Shown: positions 17,673 through 26,462, counted from the first letter of the stretch. The stretch: DNA of 64,000 nucleotides from Algiphilus sp. (GCF_023145115.1 NZ_JAGLEJ010000002.1:37918-101917), one strand, 5' to 3'. The notes: a model not told the origin generated them from the sequence alone. A program made the numbers and translations.

Positions 17673-19379
17673 ATGCGACGCCGTTTCATCGCCACCCTGG
17701 CCGTGCTGCTGCTGCCCGCGGCGCTGCCCGCGCAGCAACTGCCCATGTTCGAGCCGGACGCCGAGTCGCTGATGCCGACCACGCCGCAGGTGTCGCAGTC
17801 CGGGGCGCGTCAGGTACAGCCCACCGACCCGCCGCCCAAGGAGCGGCCGAAGGACGACGATCTCCGCGAGGTGGAGACCGGTCCGGACGCCCCCTTCGGC
17901 GCCTACCTGTTCCGCGGTCGCTTCGCGCAGGAATCCTTCCGCGGCTTCAATCCGGATTACGTGATCGGCGTCGGCGATCGCATCAACATCAAGCTCTGGG
18001 GCGCCTTCGAGGCCACCCAGCAGCTCGAGGTCGATTCCCAGGGCAACATCTTCGTGCCGCGCGTCGGGCCCATCAGCGTGCAGAACGTGCGCAACGAGGA
18101 TCTCAACCGGGTCATCAACCAGCGCATCAAGAACGTCTACCGGGAGAACGTGGGGGTCTACGCTGCGCTGGCGGTGGCCGATCCGGTACGCGTCTTCGTC
18201 ACCGGCAACGTCGAGGCCCCCGGCCTCTACGCGGCGCACGGCTCCGATTCGCTGCTGCACTTCCTCGACCGCGCCGGCGGCATTGCGCCCGACAGCGGCA
18301 GCTATCTGGACGTGCGCGTGCTGCGCAACGGCGAGGAGCGTGCGCAGGTCGATCTCTACGATTTCCTGCTGCGCGGCGAGCTGCCGCTCATCCAGTTCCG
18401 CGATGGCGACACCATTCTCGTCGAGCGTCGCCACTCCACCGCGACGGTCAGCGGCATGGTCGATCGCGAGGCACGCTTCGAGTTCAAGCAGTCGATTCCG
18501 CTGCCCGAGCTGCTGTCCTACGCGGGCGTGCAGGAGCGCGCCACCCACGTGCAGGTCATCCGCAACCAGACCCGGCAGCGCGAGGCCGAGGTGCTGGCGC
18601 TGGGCGGCGGGCTGGCGTCGGTCGACATCGTGTCCGGAGACGAAGTGCGCGTCTTCGAGGACCGGCGCATCGGCGCCATCACCGCGTCCGTCGAGGGCGA
18701 GTTCCAGGGCGTCAGCCAGTTCGTGCTGCCCTACGACAGCACCCTGCAGGATCTGCTCGACCGCATCGAGGTCACCGACCGCTCCAATCTCGCCGGTCTC
18801 CAGCTCTATCGCCAGAGCGTGGCCCAGCGCCAGAAGGAAGTGCTCGACCAGATGCTGCGCAAGCTCGAGGAGGCGGTGCTCAGCGCGCGCTCCGGCACAC
18901 GAGAGGAGGCCCAGCTCCGCGTGGCCGAGGCCGAGCTCATCAAGGAGTTCATCGAGCGCGCGTCCAAGGTCGAGCCCAAGGGACGCGTCGTGCTGCACAA
19001 GGGGTTCGATCCGGCCTCCATCGCCCTCGAAGACGGCGATGTCCTGCGTGTTCCGCGGCACAGCAACACCGTTGCGGTGCAGGGCGAGGTCTTCCTGCCG
19101 ACCTCCTTCGTGCATCAGGAGGGCAAGCCCGTCGACTACTACCTCGAGCAGGCGGGCGGCCTGACCCAGGCCGGCGGCGGTGACAAGATCTTCGTGATGC
19201 GGGCCAACGGCGAGATCGCCGATGCCAAGAGCGGCCTCTTCACGCGGACCCGGGTGCGGCCCGGTGACGAGATCATGGTGCTGCCCACCGTGCAGCTGAA
19301 GACCTTCCAGTTCACCAAGGATCTCACCCAGGTGATGTCGCAGGTGGCGCTGACCGCGGGCGTGGTGCTAGGGATCTGA
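17673..19379 (+). CDS. kpsD: Capsule export outer-membrane protein (KpsD-like, SLBB domains)
   Basis: A protein of 568 residues; E. coli KpsD has 558. ATG 17673 is preferred to GTG 17664 because GGAG lies eight bases upstream and the resulting N-terminus is a clean signal peptide (MRRRFIATLAVLLLPAALPAQ). Residues ~85-190 form the polysaccharide-export domain with NPDYVIGVGDRINIKLWG. Several SLBB-type beta-grasp units follow (for example VFVTGNVEAPGLYA and VAVQGEVFLPTSF). There is no lipobox Cys, as in KpsD and unlike Wza. It forms or gates the outer-membrane exit for the glycan. Its last 12 bp overlap the convergent GT2 gene. Confidence 0.9.
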   Translation: MRRRFIATLAVLLLPAALPAQQLPMFEPDAESLMPTTPQVSQSGARQVQPTDPPPKERPKDDDLREVETGPDAPFGAYLFRGRFAQESFRGFNPDYVIGVGDRINIKLWGAFEATQQLEVDSQGNIFVPRVGPISVQNVRNEDLNRVINQRIKNVYRENVGVYAALAVADPVRVFVTGNVEAPGLYAAHGSDSLLHFLDRAGGIAPDSGSYLDVRVLRNGEERAQVDLYDFLLRGELPLIQFRDGDTILVERRHSTATVSGMVDREARFEFKQSIPLPELLSYAGVQERATHVQVIRNQTRQREAEVLALGGGLASVDIVSGDEVRVFEDRRIGAITASVEGEFQGVSQFVLPYDSTLQDLLDRIEVTDRSNLAGLQLYRQSVAQRQKEVLDQMLRKLEEAVLSARSGTREEAQLRVAEAELIKEFIERASKVEPKGRVVLHKGFDPASIALEDGDVLRVPRHSNTVAVQGEVFLPTSFVHQEGKPVDYYLEQAGGLTQAGGGDKIFVMRANGEIADAKSGLFTRTRVRPGDEIMVLPTVQLKTFQFTKDLTQVMSQVALTAGVVLGI

Positions 19380-20165
19380 TCCGGTCCGCCGCGCGCGCAG
19401 CGCGTGGCGGTACCCCGGCGAGCGCCAGAGACGGAGCAGGCTGCGCAGATGCCAGCGCAGATGCTGCGCGCGCCTGAGCGTGCGGCGCCCGGGGTCGTGC
19501 ACGATGCGGAGCTCGGGCAGCAGCGCCACCGACAGTCCCAGCGCCCGCGCGCGCAGGCTGAGGTCGACATCCTCGCAGTAGAGGTAGTAGCCCTCGTCGA
19601 AACCGTTCAGTCGTCGGAAGGTGTCCGTGCGCATGGCCAGGAAGAGCCCGGCCAGCCAGTCGACATCGCGCTGACCGTGACCGGGCGCGCGAGCGGCATC
19701 GCGCAGCTCGCCGGACAGATAGCGCCGCAGCAGCGCCGCCGGCGTGGGCAGCATGCGGCCGTTGTCCTGCGGCGCACCGCCGGAGGTGTGCGCCATGGGC
19801 GAGACGATCCCGGCGCCCGGGCGGCGCAGCTCCGCTTCGACGGGGTCGAAGACGGCCTCGTCCACGCGCAGCTCGGGGTCGGCCATCAGCACGAATTCCG
19901 AGTCACTGTCGCGCAGCGCGGCATTGTGATTGGCGCCGAACCCCTTCGGTCGCGCGTTGCGGATCACGGTGAGCCGGTCGCGCATGGGCTCCGGCAGGGT
20001 CGACAGGGCTGCCGGATCCTCGGGGATGTTGCACGTGAGGATCAGTCGATGCGGTCGATCCGCGAGGCGCGCGTGGATCGAGCGCAGGCTGTCGAGCGCA
20101 CGGATGCCGTGCCCGTGGCTGACCACGGATACCGTCCAGCGCGGTGGCGTCGCGCCCGCGCTCAT
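19368..20165 (-). CDS. GT2 glycosyltransferase (rhamnosyltransferase-like)
   Basis: A protein of 265 residues from ATG 20165. It begins VSVVSHGHGIRAL and then has GFGANHNAAL, FVLMADPELRVD in place of the usual DxD, and YLYCEDVDLSLRARALG, the Glu-Asp-Val-Asp catalytic region of WbbL-type transferases. The C-terminal segment is basic and helical, as if it touches the membrane. Its ATG overlaps the TGA of the upstream GT2 gene by four bases, so the pair is one operon running against kpsD. It is probably another elongation or branching enzyme of the same polysaccharide. The sugar is not determined. Confidence 0.88.
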   Translation of the reverse strand: MSAGATPPRWTVSVVSHGHGIRALDSLRSIHARLADRPHRLILTCNIPEDPAALSTLPEPMRDRLTVIRNARPKGFGANHNAALRDSDSEFVLMADPELRVDEAVFDPVEAELRRPGAGIVSPMAHTSGGAPQDNGRMLPTPAALLRRYLSGELRDAARAPGHGQRDVDWLAGLFLAMRTDTFRRLNGFDEGYYLYCEDVDLSLRARALGLSVALLPELRIVHDPGRRTLRRAQHLRWHLRSLLRLWRSPGYRHALRARRTGSDP

Positions 20166-21076
20166 CGGCCGCCGGTGCGCCCCCGGAGCCCGTCGCGCGT
20201 GCCGCGCAGCATGCTGCCGAGCTTGTCGAGCCGTTGCCGCTCGAAGGCCGCGACCTTGATCAGCAGCTTGAGCCCGCCGAGCGACTCGTATGCCATCCAG
20301 GCCGGGAAGCGGGCCGCGTGGCGGCGTGCCAGGATGATGCGGTTGCGGCTGATGAAGTAGTGCCGCAGCGCGCCGTGATGGGTCGGATAGGCGCGCACGC
20401 CGCCGGGCAGCCGTCGCTGCTCGACCTCGCCGAGGGCGTGTCCGAGGGTGGCGTCAGGCACCGCGACGATGGCGTAGCCGTCCGCCCGCGCCCGCAGGCA
20501 GAAGTCGGTGTCGACGAGGTCGATGAACAGGCGTTCGTCGAAGCCGCCCAGTGCGGACCAGGCCGCGACCGGTACCAGCATGCCGGAGCTGATCGCGAGA
20601 TCGACGCGGGTGGGCGTGTCGATGCGCTCGGCATAGACGAAGCGGAAGAACGGGCTGCGGCCACCGCGCGACGCCGGCCACCGGCAGGTGATGTCGGGAT
20701 GGCCGTAGACGATGCGCGGCACCGCGGCGGCCACCGGTGCATGGCGCGGATCCTCGGCGGCCGCCAGCAGGCGGTCGACCGCCCCCGGCTGCGGCACGCT
20801 GTCGTGATCCAGCAGGAAGGCGTGCGTCGCACCGAGTGCGCGCGCGTGGGCGATGCCGCGGTTGGTGGCGGCGGCGATGCCCTCGTTGCGCGCATTGTCC
20901 AGCGCGTGCAGCTGGCCGACACCGCGTGCGCGCAGCGCCTCCGGCGACCACCGCGTGTCGGACGCGTTGTCGACCACGACCGTGAGCGCGCTCTGCTCCG
21001 CGGCGCGTGCTACGCGGTCGTCGAAGCCCGGCGGCGGGTTGTAGCGGATGATGACGGACGCGACGCGGGCGGACAT
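20162..21076 (-). CDS. GT2 glycosyltransferase (rhamnosyltransferase-like)
   Basis: A protein of 304 residues from ATG 21076; the frame is open far upstream but that region is antisense to the plus-strand sulfotransferase gene. Key parts are VASVIIRYNPPPGFDD, VVVDNASD, NEGIAAATNRGIAHA, FLLDHDSVPQPG (DxD-type site) and RLFIDLVDTDFCLRA. The C-terminus is helical and basic and may lie on the membrane. This arrangement is typical of dTDP-rhamnose-type rhamnosyltransferases (RfbF/WbbL), but specificity is only suggested. It is the first gene of a two-gene operon with the GT2 gene at 19368-20165. Confidence 0.88.
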   Translation of the reverse strand: MSARVASVIIRYNPPPGFDDRVARAAEQSALTVVVDNASDTRWSPEALRARGVGQLHALDNARNEGIAAATNRGIAHARALGATHAFLLDHDSVPQPGAVDRLLAAAEDPRHAPVAAAVPRIVYGHPDITCRWPASRGGRSPFFRFVYAERIDTPTRVDLAISSGMLVPVAAWSALGGFDERLFIDLVDTDFCLRARADGYAIVAVPDATLGHALGEVEQRRLPGGVRAYPTHHGALRHYFISRNRIILARRHAARFPAWMAYESLGGLKLLIKVAAFERQRLDKLGSMLRGTRDGLRGRTGGR

Positions 21077-21130
21077 GACGAGACGATACCCGTTCTCGGA
21101 CCCGGCGGCCGGACCGCGCCGCTGCACCGG

Positions 21131-21136
21131 TATGAT
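21131..21136 (+). promoter_or_regulatory. Candidate -10 box before the two-domain sulfotransferase gene
   Basis: TATGAT lies 34 bp before ATG 21170 in the 93-bp gap between divergent genes. No good -35 box is visible at the expected distance. Location and match to the -10 consensus are the only support. Confidence 0.35.
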
Positions 21137-21169
21137 GCGGGACCCGCGCCCGAGACCCGACACCGCTTC

Positions 21170-22933
21170 ATGTTCCAGCCCCGTGCCCGCCGTCCCGCGC
21201 CCGGCGCCCTGACCACGGTCAGCGGGCGCGAGGTCACCGGCTGGGTGATGGCCGGCGCTGCCGGCGAGCCGCTGACGGTCGTGCTGGAGATCGACGGCAT
21301 CGAGGTCGCGCGCACCGACGCCGACCTGCCGACCGAGGCGTACGATCGCGCCGCGACCGGCTTCCGCTTTGCGGCGGATACGCGCTTCACCGCGCTCGGT
21401 GGCAGTCGCTACGCCGCTGTTCGTGTGTTCGTCGAGCGTGACGGCGGCGGTCGCGACGAGCTCGCGCGCAGCCCGCAGGTTCTGGTGCTGCATCCCGATG
21501 TCGAACGCGGCGGCGCAGCCTGCATCCTCACGGCGGGGCGGACGCGGGCAGTGTCGCTGGCGCACGACCTCCGCGCCGCTCACGGCGGTAGTGTCGCCGA
21601 GATGCATGGTGTGCGCGACGCCCTCGACCTTCCCGATGCCTTCCCGCGCGGATGCCGCTACGTGGTCGGCGATCTGCCGGCGATGACGGCCCGTCAGGCC
21701 GGGCTGGTCGACTACGCATGGGTGCTGCTGCTCGCGGATCCGGTCCGGCATCTGCGCGAGACGCTCGCCGAGCTGTGCGATGGCCGTGCGGCACCGCTGC
21801 GCGGCGGCGCCGAGGCGGATCGGGCCTGGCTCGACCGTCTGGCGGCGGTCGATACCGCCGACGCGCCGGCTTTGGCGGCCTGCCTCGCGGATGCGCCCGC
21901 GGCGATCCGCGCCCTGATCGACAACCCGCAGTGCCGCCTGTTGCTGCCGCCGCGGCAGGATCGCATCGGGCCGCGGCAGGGGGGCGCGGCGCAGCGTCAT
22001 CTGGGGTGGTTCGATGCGGTGGCGGTGGATGGCGATCCGGGGGCAGGGCGCAACCGGGTTGGGCGCCTGTACGGCATTCCGGAACCCGTCGGAGCGGGAA
22101 TGCCGGCGTCGGCGCCGACCGTTTTCGACAGCATTCCGGAATCGGTGCTCGCGCCCTTCGTCGAGCAGGACCGGGCCCTGATCGCGGCCGCCCGGTCGTG
22201 TCCGGAGCGCCCGCCGGGCGTGGCCTGGCGCGTGCGCAGCGGCCGCCGCGCGCTGGGCGCCGAACGCCTTGCCGCCGACCGCGGTGATGGCCGCGCGGCA
22301 CCCGATGCATCGCGCCGGCCCTTCGCCATCCTGCGCGCCCCCGAGCCGCGGGCGAAGCGCACGCTCGTGGTGCTGGGCGTTTCCCGCGGCGGCACCTCGA
22401 TGGTGGCAGGTACGCTCCGTCTGGCAGGGGTCTTCATGGGGCAGCGGCTGTCCAGCGACAGCCACGAGGACCGCGACTTCCACGTGCACGATCGTCGCAC
22501 CCTGCGCCGGCTGATCGCGGAGCGCAATGCGGCGCACGCCGTCTGGGGCTGGAAGTATCCGCACGCCTTCGACTACCTCGCGCGCATCCGCGGCAGCCTG
22601 CGCAATCCCCGCTTCATCGTCGTGTTCCGCGATGCGGTGGCGGTGGCCCAGGCCTTCAACCGCGCCGACGGCATGCCCTTCGACCGCGCGCTGCGCGAGG
22701 CCGAGGCGCGGTACCGGCGTCTGGCGCGCTTCGTCGCCCGCTGTCGCGATCCGGTGCTGGCGATCTCCTACGAGAAGGCACTCGCCGATCGCGAGGGTTA
22801 TCTGCTCGGGCTGGCCGACTTCTGCGGTCTGCATCCGAGCCCCGAGCAGTTCGATGCCTGCCGGGATTTCGTGTCTCCCGGCGATTATGTCCGCCTGCGC
22901 GGCGGCCCCGGCCGGGTGCGCCGCCAGCCCTGA
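21170..22933 (+). CDS. Multidomain sulfotransferase-like protein with an N-terminal beta-sandwich
   Basis: A protein of 587 residues from ATG 21170. Residues ~12-105 look like a beta-sandwich (VSGREVTGWVMAGAAGEPL, LTVVLEIDGIEVART), perhaps carbohydrate-binding. Residues ~110-350 resemble a degenerate sulfotransferase: GGAACILTAGRTRAVSLAHD in place of a phosphosulfate loop, and VLLLADPVRHLRETLAEL where the 3'-phosphate strand should be. Residues ~395-575 are a better sulfotransferase-like domain with VLGVSRGGTSMVAGTLRL and FIVVFRDAVAVAQAFN. There is no signal peptide. It is the last gene of the polysaccharide locus before the acetate region. It may sulfate the capsule; the loop has Gly-Gly-Thr-Ser rather than a Lys, as in the giant fusion's HRSGTS loop. 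Confidence 0.75.
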   Translation: MFQPRARRPAPGALTTVSGREVTGWVMAGAAGEPLTVVLEIDGIEVARTDADLPTEAYDRAATGFRFAADTRFTALGGSRYAAVRVFVERDGGGRDELARSPQVLVLHPDVERGGAACILTAGRTRAVSLAHDLRAAHGGSVAEMHGVRDALDLPDAFPRGCRYVVGDLPAMTARQAGLVDYAWVLLLADPVRHLRETLAELCDGRAAPLRGGAEADRAWLDRLAAVDTADAPALAACLADAPAAIRALIDNPQCRLLLPPRQDRIGPRQGGAAQRHLGWFDAVAVDGDPGAGRNRVGRLYGIPEPVGAGMPASAPTVFDSIPESVLAPFVEQDRALIAAARSCPERPPGVAWRVRSGRRALGAERLAADRGDGRAAPDASRRPFAILRAPEPRAKRTLVVLGVSRGGTSMVAGTLRLAGVFMGQRLSSDSHEDRDFHVHDRRTLRRLIAERNAAHAVWGWKYPHAFDYLARIRGSLRNPRFIVVFRDAVAVAQAFNRADGMPFDRALREAEARYRRLARFVARCRDPVLAISYEKALADREGYLLGLADFCGLHPSPEQFDACRDFVSPGDYVRLRGGPGRVRRQP

Positions 22934-22949
22934 GTTCCGGGCTGTTCGA

Positions 22950-22990
22950 CCAAAGTCGGGGATGTTGGTGGCGCCGCGGGTTGCTAGATT
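22950..22990 (+). promoter_or_regulatory. Symporter promoter with candidate CrbR site
   Basis: CCAAAGTCG at 22950-22958 is shared, with one extra base, by the porin/acs divergent region (30367-30376). A -10-like TAGATT follows at 22985-22990, which would place the motif near position -43 of the transcript. The first gene starts at 23038. Assigning the motif to CrbR is an inference from gene content; no consensus was looked up. Confidence 0.4.
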
Positions 22991-23037
22991 GCGTCGGTCA
23001 TCGGTGCATTCATGACAACAAGCGAGGAGACACGCTC

Positions 23038-23304
23038 ATGTCGCAGGAAAGAAAAGATGCGGCCGTCGCCTACTGGCAGGCCAACCTCAGGTTGCTGATA
23101 TCGCTGCTCGTCATCTGGTTCGTGGTGTCGTTCGGAGCCGGGATTCTGCTGGTCGAACCGCTCAACGCGATCCCGCTGGGTGGATACAAGCTCGGTTTCT
23201 GGTTCGCCCAGCAGGGCTCGATCTACACCTTCATCGTGCTGATCTTCGTGTATGCGTTCCGCATGAACCAGCTCGACCGCAAGTTCGACGTGCACGAGGA
23301 GTAG
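23038..23304 (+). CDS. DUF4212 small subunit of a sodium:solute symporter
   Basis: A protein of 88 residues after a good GCGAGGAGA ribosome site. It has two membrane spans (about residues 18-40 and 58-78) and the family's YWQANLRLL start. In this family the short protein is always encoded directly before the large symporter subunit, here six bp downstream, and is thought to be its partner. The pair probably imports acetate or another short carboxylate, judging by acs, crbS and crbR nearby. Confidence 0.92.
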   Translation: MSQERKDAAVAYWQANLRLLISLLVIWFVVSFGAGILLVEPLNAIPLGGYKLGFWFAQQGSIYTFIVLIFVYAFRMNQLDRKFDVHEE

Positions 23305-23310
23305 GCCGCC

Positions 23311-25089
23311 ATGGATACCCAGACCTGGATCTACCTGATGGTGGGCGGCACCTTCGCCCTCTACATCGGAATCGCGCTGTGGGCGCGCGCCGGCTCCACC
23401 GGCGAGTACTACGTGGCGGGGCAGGGCATTCATCCCGTGCTCAACGGAATGGCGACCGCCGCCGACTGGATGAGCGCGGCCTCCTTCATCTCGATGGCCG
23501 GCCTCATCGCCTTCCTCGGCTACAGCGGCTCGGTCTATCTCATGGGGTGGACCGGCGGCTACGTGCTCATGGCCATGCTGCTGGCGCCGTACCTGCGCAA
23601 GTTCGGCAAGTTCACGGTGCCCGAGTTCATCGGGGACCGCTTCTACTCGCAGACCGCTCGCGTGGTCGCGGTGATCTGCCTCGTGGTCATGTCGCTGACC
23701 TACGTGATCGGCCAGATGCGCGGTGCCGGCATCGCCTTCTCGCGCTTCCTCGAGGTCGACATCACCACCGGGCTGCTCATTGGCATGGGCGTGGTCTTCA
23801 CCTATGCGGTACTGGGCGGCATGAAGGGCATCACCTACACCCAGATCGCGCAGTACGTGGTGATGATCTTCGCGTACACGGTGCCGGCGGTGTTCATCTC
23901 CCTCCAGATCACCGGGGTCGCGCTGCCGCAGGTCGGTCTGGGCGGTACCGTGGCGGACGGAAGCTGGCTGCTGGAGAGGCTCGACGGACTGGTGACCGAT
24001 CTCGGTTTCGCGGCGTATACCGAGCCCGGAGGCATGAGCATGCTGAACATGTTCCTGCTGACCATGGCGCTGATGATCGGAACGGCGGGTCTGCCGCACG
24101 TCATCATCCGCTTCTTCACCGTTCCCAGGGTGCGCGACGCCCGCAAGTCGGCGGGCTGGGCGCTGGTGTTCATCGCCATCCTCTACACCACGGCGCCGGC
24201 GGTGGGCGCCATGGCGATGTACAACCTGCTCAACACCGTGCAGCCCGGTGAGGTCGGTGCCGAGACCGGCAACCTGGTGGCCGAGGAGCGCCCGGAGTGG
24301 ATGCGTACCTGGGAAGAGACCGGTCTGCTGGCCTTCGAGGACAAGAACGACGACGGTCGCATCCAGTACTACAACGCCAAGAACCCGGAGTTCGCCGATG
24401 AAGCCGCTGCCTACGGCTGGGAGGGCAACGAGCTCGACGTGGATCGCGACATCATGGTGCTGGCCAATCCGGAGATCGCGAAGCTGCCGGGCTGGGTGAT
24501 CGCGCTGGTGGCGGCCGGCGGTCTGGCGGCGGCGCTGTCCACGGCGGCCGGCCTGTTGCTGGCCATATCGTCCGCGGTATCGCACGACCTGCTGAAGAGC
24601 ATCATCGCCAAGGACATCACCGACAAGCAGGAGCTGCTGGCCGGGCGCATCAGCATGGGCGTGGCCATCCTGGTGGCCGGATACCTGGGATTGAATCCAC
24701 CGGGCTTCGCGGCCGAGGTGGTGGCGCTCGCCTTCGGCATCGCGGCGTCGTCGCTGTTCCCCGTGCTCATGCTCGGCATCTTCAGCCAGCGCATGAACAA
24801 GGAAGGCGCCATCGCCGGCATGCTCGCCGGTCTCGGCACGACGCTGGTCTACATCTTCCTCTACAAGGGCTGGTTCTTCTTCCCGGAGACCGCGATGCTG
24901 CCCGACACCGCGGAAGGGTGGATTCTCGGCATCCAGCCGCAGAGCTTCGGCGCCGTCGGCGCGGTGATCAACTTCATCGTCGCCATCGCCGTATCGCGCG
25001 TGACCGCACCGCCGCCGGTTCATATCCAGGAACTGGTCGAGCACGTGCGCATCCCGCGCGGGGCCGTGGGTGCGGCTGCCGCACACTGA
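23311..25089 (+). CDS. Sodium:solute symporter large subunit (SSS family, VC_2705 type)
   Basis: A protein of 592 residues with about 13 membrane spans. Typical SSS stretches are visible: ATAADWMSAASFISMAGL, VYLMGWTGGYVLM, VPEFIGDRF, and AALSTAAGLLLAISSA near the sodium site. A soluble insert at about residues 310-385 contains DKNDDGRIQYY (about 344-354), which looks like an EF-hand calcium loop. The family is a relative of ActP and pairs with DUF4212. Its likely cargo is acetate or a similar organic acid, coupled to sodium. A strong terminator follows 30 bp downstream. Confidence 0.9.
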   Translation: MDTQTWIYLMVGGTFALYIGIALWARAGSTGEYYVAGQGIHPVLNGMATAADWMSAASFISMAGLIAFLGYSGSVYLMGWTGGYVLMAMLLAPYLRKFGKFTVPEFIGDRFYSQTARVVAVICLVVMSLTYVIGQMRGAGIAFSRFLEVDITTGLLIGMGVVFTYAVLGGMKGITYTQIAQYVVMIFAYTVPAVFISLQITGVALPQVGLGGTVADGSWLLERLDGLVTDLGFAAYTEPGGMSMLNMFLLTMALMIGTAGLPHVIIRFFTVPRVRDARKSAGWALVFIAILYTTAPAVGAMAMYNLLNTVQPGEVGAETGNLVAEERPEWMRTWEETGLLAFEDKNDDGRIQYYNAKNPEFADEAAAYGWEGNELDVDRDIMVLANPEIAKLPGWVIALVAAGGLAAALSTAAGLLLAISSAVSHDLLKSIIAKDITDKQELLAGRISMGVAILVAGYLGLNPPGFAAEVVALAFGIAASSLFPVLMLGIFSQRMNKEGAIAGMLAGLGTTLVYIFLYKGWFFFPETAMLPDTAEGWILGIQPQSFGAVGAVINFIVAIAVSRVTAPPPVHIQELVEHVRIPRGAVGAAAAH

Positions 25090-25118
25090 CAAGACCTCTC
25101 CATCCCGGCCTGATCTTC

Positions 25119-25148
25119 GGCCCGCTCATCGAGCGGGCCTTTCTTTTG
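25119..25148 (+). terminator. Rho-independent terminator after the symporter operon
   Basis: A nine-bp perfect stem GGCCCGCTC / GAGCGGGCC with an ATC loop is followed by TTTCTTTTG. It lies 30 bp after the symporter stop codon. Confidence 0.93.
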
Positions 25149-25262
25149 GTTCAGCGTGCGGCGCAGTCGCCCGGGTACGCCTGCTTACATCGGCATCGTC
25201 TTCCCTGAGAGCGGGAGAGAGGCGGCCGGTTTCGCAATACCGCAAAGCCCGATCTTGTTTCT

Positions 25263-25286
25263 CCCTTCTCCCCGAGGGGAGAAGGG
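25263..25286. repeat. Palindromic intergenic repeat (REP-like hairpin)
   Basis: An 11-bp perfect inverted repeat CCCTTCTCCCC-GA-GGGGAGAAGGG is followed by GCGGGGATGAGGGGG. Palindromes of this form, with a trailing GGGGATGAGGG-type tail, recur between genes in many high-GC proteobacteria. It lies in the 270-bp gap between the convergent symporter and DUF294 genes and could also stop transcription from the right. Only this copy was seen in the window. Confidence 0.7.
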
Positions 25287-25361
25287 GCGGGGATGAGGGG
25301 GCGCACCGGGCGGCCGTCGCGTGCCCTCCAGGGTTCCGTCTCCCGCGGGAAGAGCGGTGGT

Positions 25362-26462
25362 CTACCGCTGTATCTGGTAGGCGATCGCCAGGTGCCGCTG
25401 GGCCTCGCGCGCCTCGCGCAGCGCGGCGCGCACCACCGCCCGGTCGAAGTCGGGCAGGGCGCGGGGGTCGATATGGTTGTCCATCGGCTCACCGTCGCGG
25501 GCGCACGCCATCTGCCGGTGCAGGCGATAGGTCTGCAGGGCGGCGAGGGCGCGCGTCCAGGATTCGGCCTGGCGCTGCTCGTGGGGTCGTCGCGCCCACC
25601 CCAGCAGACGCTCGCTGCTGTTGGTGGCGCTCAGCCCGCGCGACAGCGCCAGTACGCGCGCAACGTCGGAGAACGGCGATACGCCGTGCAGCTTGACGTC
25701 GAAGCGGCGCTGACGTCCGACCAGCCGGGCAAGGGGCGATAGCGCGCCGAACAGGCCCACGGGCGGCCGGTTGCGCAGGGCATTCTCGCTCATCTGGCGC
25801 AGGAACAGCGGCTTCTCCGCGACATGCTCGGACAGCCAGTCGCGCAGCGCATCGACCATCCGCGTTTCGCCGTGCAGCGCGCGGAAATCGAAGAATATCG
25901 CACCGTGCAGCAGCGCTTCCGGGTCGCCGGTATCGACCCACTGGCCGAAGCGCTCGCGCCACTCCGCGGCGGTCAGGCACCAGCGCGGGTTGCCCGCCAT
26001 GATGTCACCGGGGCACAGCCGGAAGCCGCAGCGCGCGAGTGCCTGGTTGGTCTCGCGCGCGAAGCGCAGCAGACGGGCGCGGGCTTCCTCGATGTCCTCG
26101 GCCTCGAAGATAAGCGCGTTGTCCTGATCGGTGTGCAGTGTCTGTTCGAGACGGCCCTCGCTGCCCAGCGCCATCCAGCACCAGCGAATGCCGTCCAGAT
26201 CATGGCGTTGCGCGATCAGGCGCAGCAGTCGCTGCGTCATGACATCGTTGAGCTCGGCGACGATGCGGGTGAGATGCACCGCCGCCATGCCCTCGGCGAG
26301 CAGCGTGAAGCCGAGCTCGCGCGCATCGGCCGCCCGCGCCGCCACCACGCTGACCGCGGGGGCTTCGATGAAGGCGTCGGCGATCGCCTGCACGCGGTCG
26401 CGCGTGCCGCGATAGATCCGTACCGACTCGCCGGCGGGTGCCTCAGTAGCGGAGCCGTGCAT
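25362..26462 (-). CDS. DUF294-type nucleotidyltransferase (GlnD-like)
   Basis: A protein of 366 residues. Residues ~95-190 contain the nucleotidyltransferase site: LGSEGRLEQTLHTDQDNALIF, with Gly-Ser and the Asp-x-Asp pair that bind metal and nucleotide. The C-terminal half (~210-350) matches the helical DUF294_C region. The usual N-terminal cyclic-nucleotide and CBS domains of longer relatives are missing. Such proteins are found beside DnaQ-like exonucleases and acetate symporters and are presumed signalling enzymes, but their target is unknown. ATG 26462 overlaps the upstream gene by 20 bp. It is the last gene of a three-gene minus-strand operon. Confidence 0.85.
   Translation of the reverse strand: MHGSATEAPAGESVRIYRGTRDRVQAIADAFIEAPAVSVVAARAADARELGFTLLAEGMAAVHLTRIVAELNDVMTQRLLRLIAQRHDLDGIRWCWMALGSEGRLEQTLHTDQDNALIFEAEDIEEARARLLRFARETNQALARCGFRLCPGDIMAGNPRWCLTAAEWRERFGQWVDTGDPEALLHGAIFFDFRALHGETRMVDALRDWLSEHVAEKPLFLRQMSENALRNRPPVGLFGALSPLARLVGRQRRFDVKLHGVSPFSDVARVLALSRGLSATNSSERLLGWARRPHEQRQAESWTRALAALQTYRLHRQMACARDGEPMDNHIDPRALPDFDRAVVRAALREAREAQRHLAIAYQIQR

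Noticed and set aside
21077..22834. Minus-strand frame extending the GT2 gene upstream
   Set aside because: It runs antisense through the two-domain sulfotransferase gene; the GT2 fold begins at ATG 21076.
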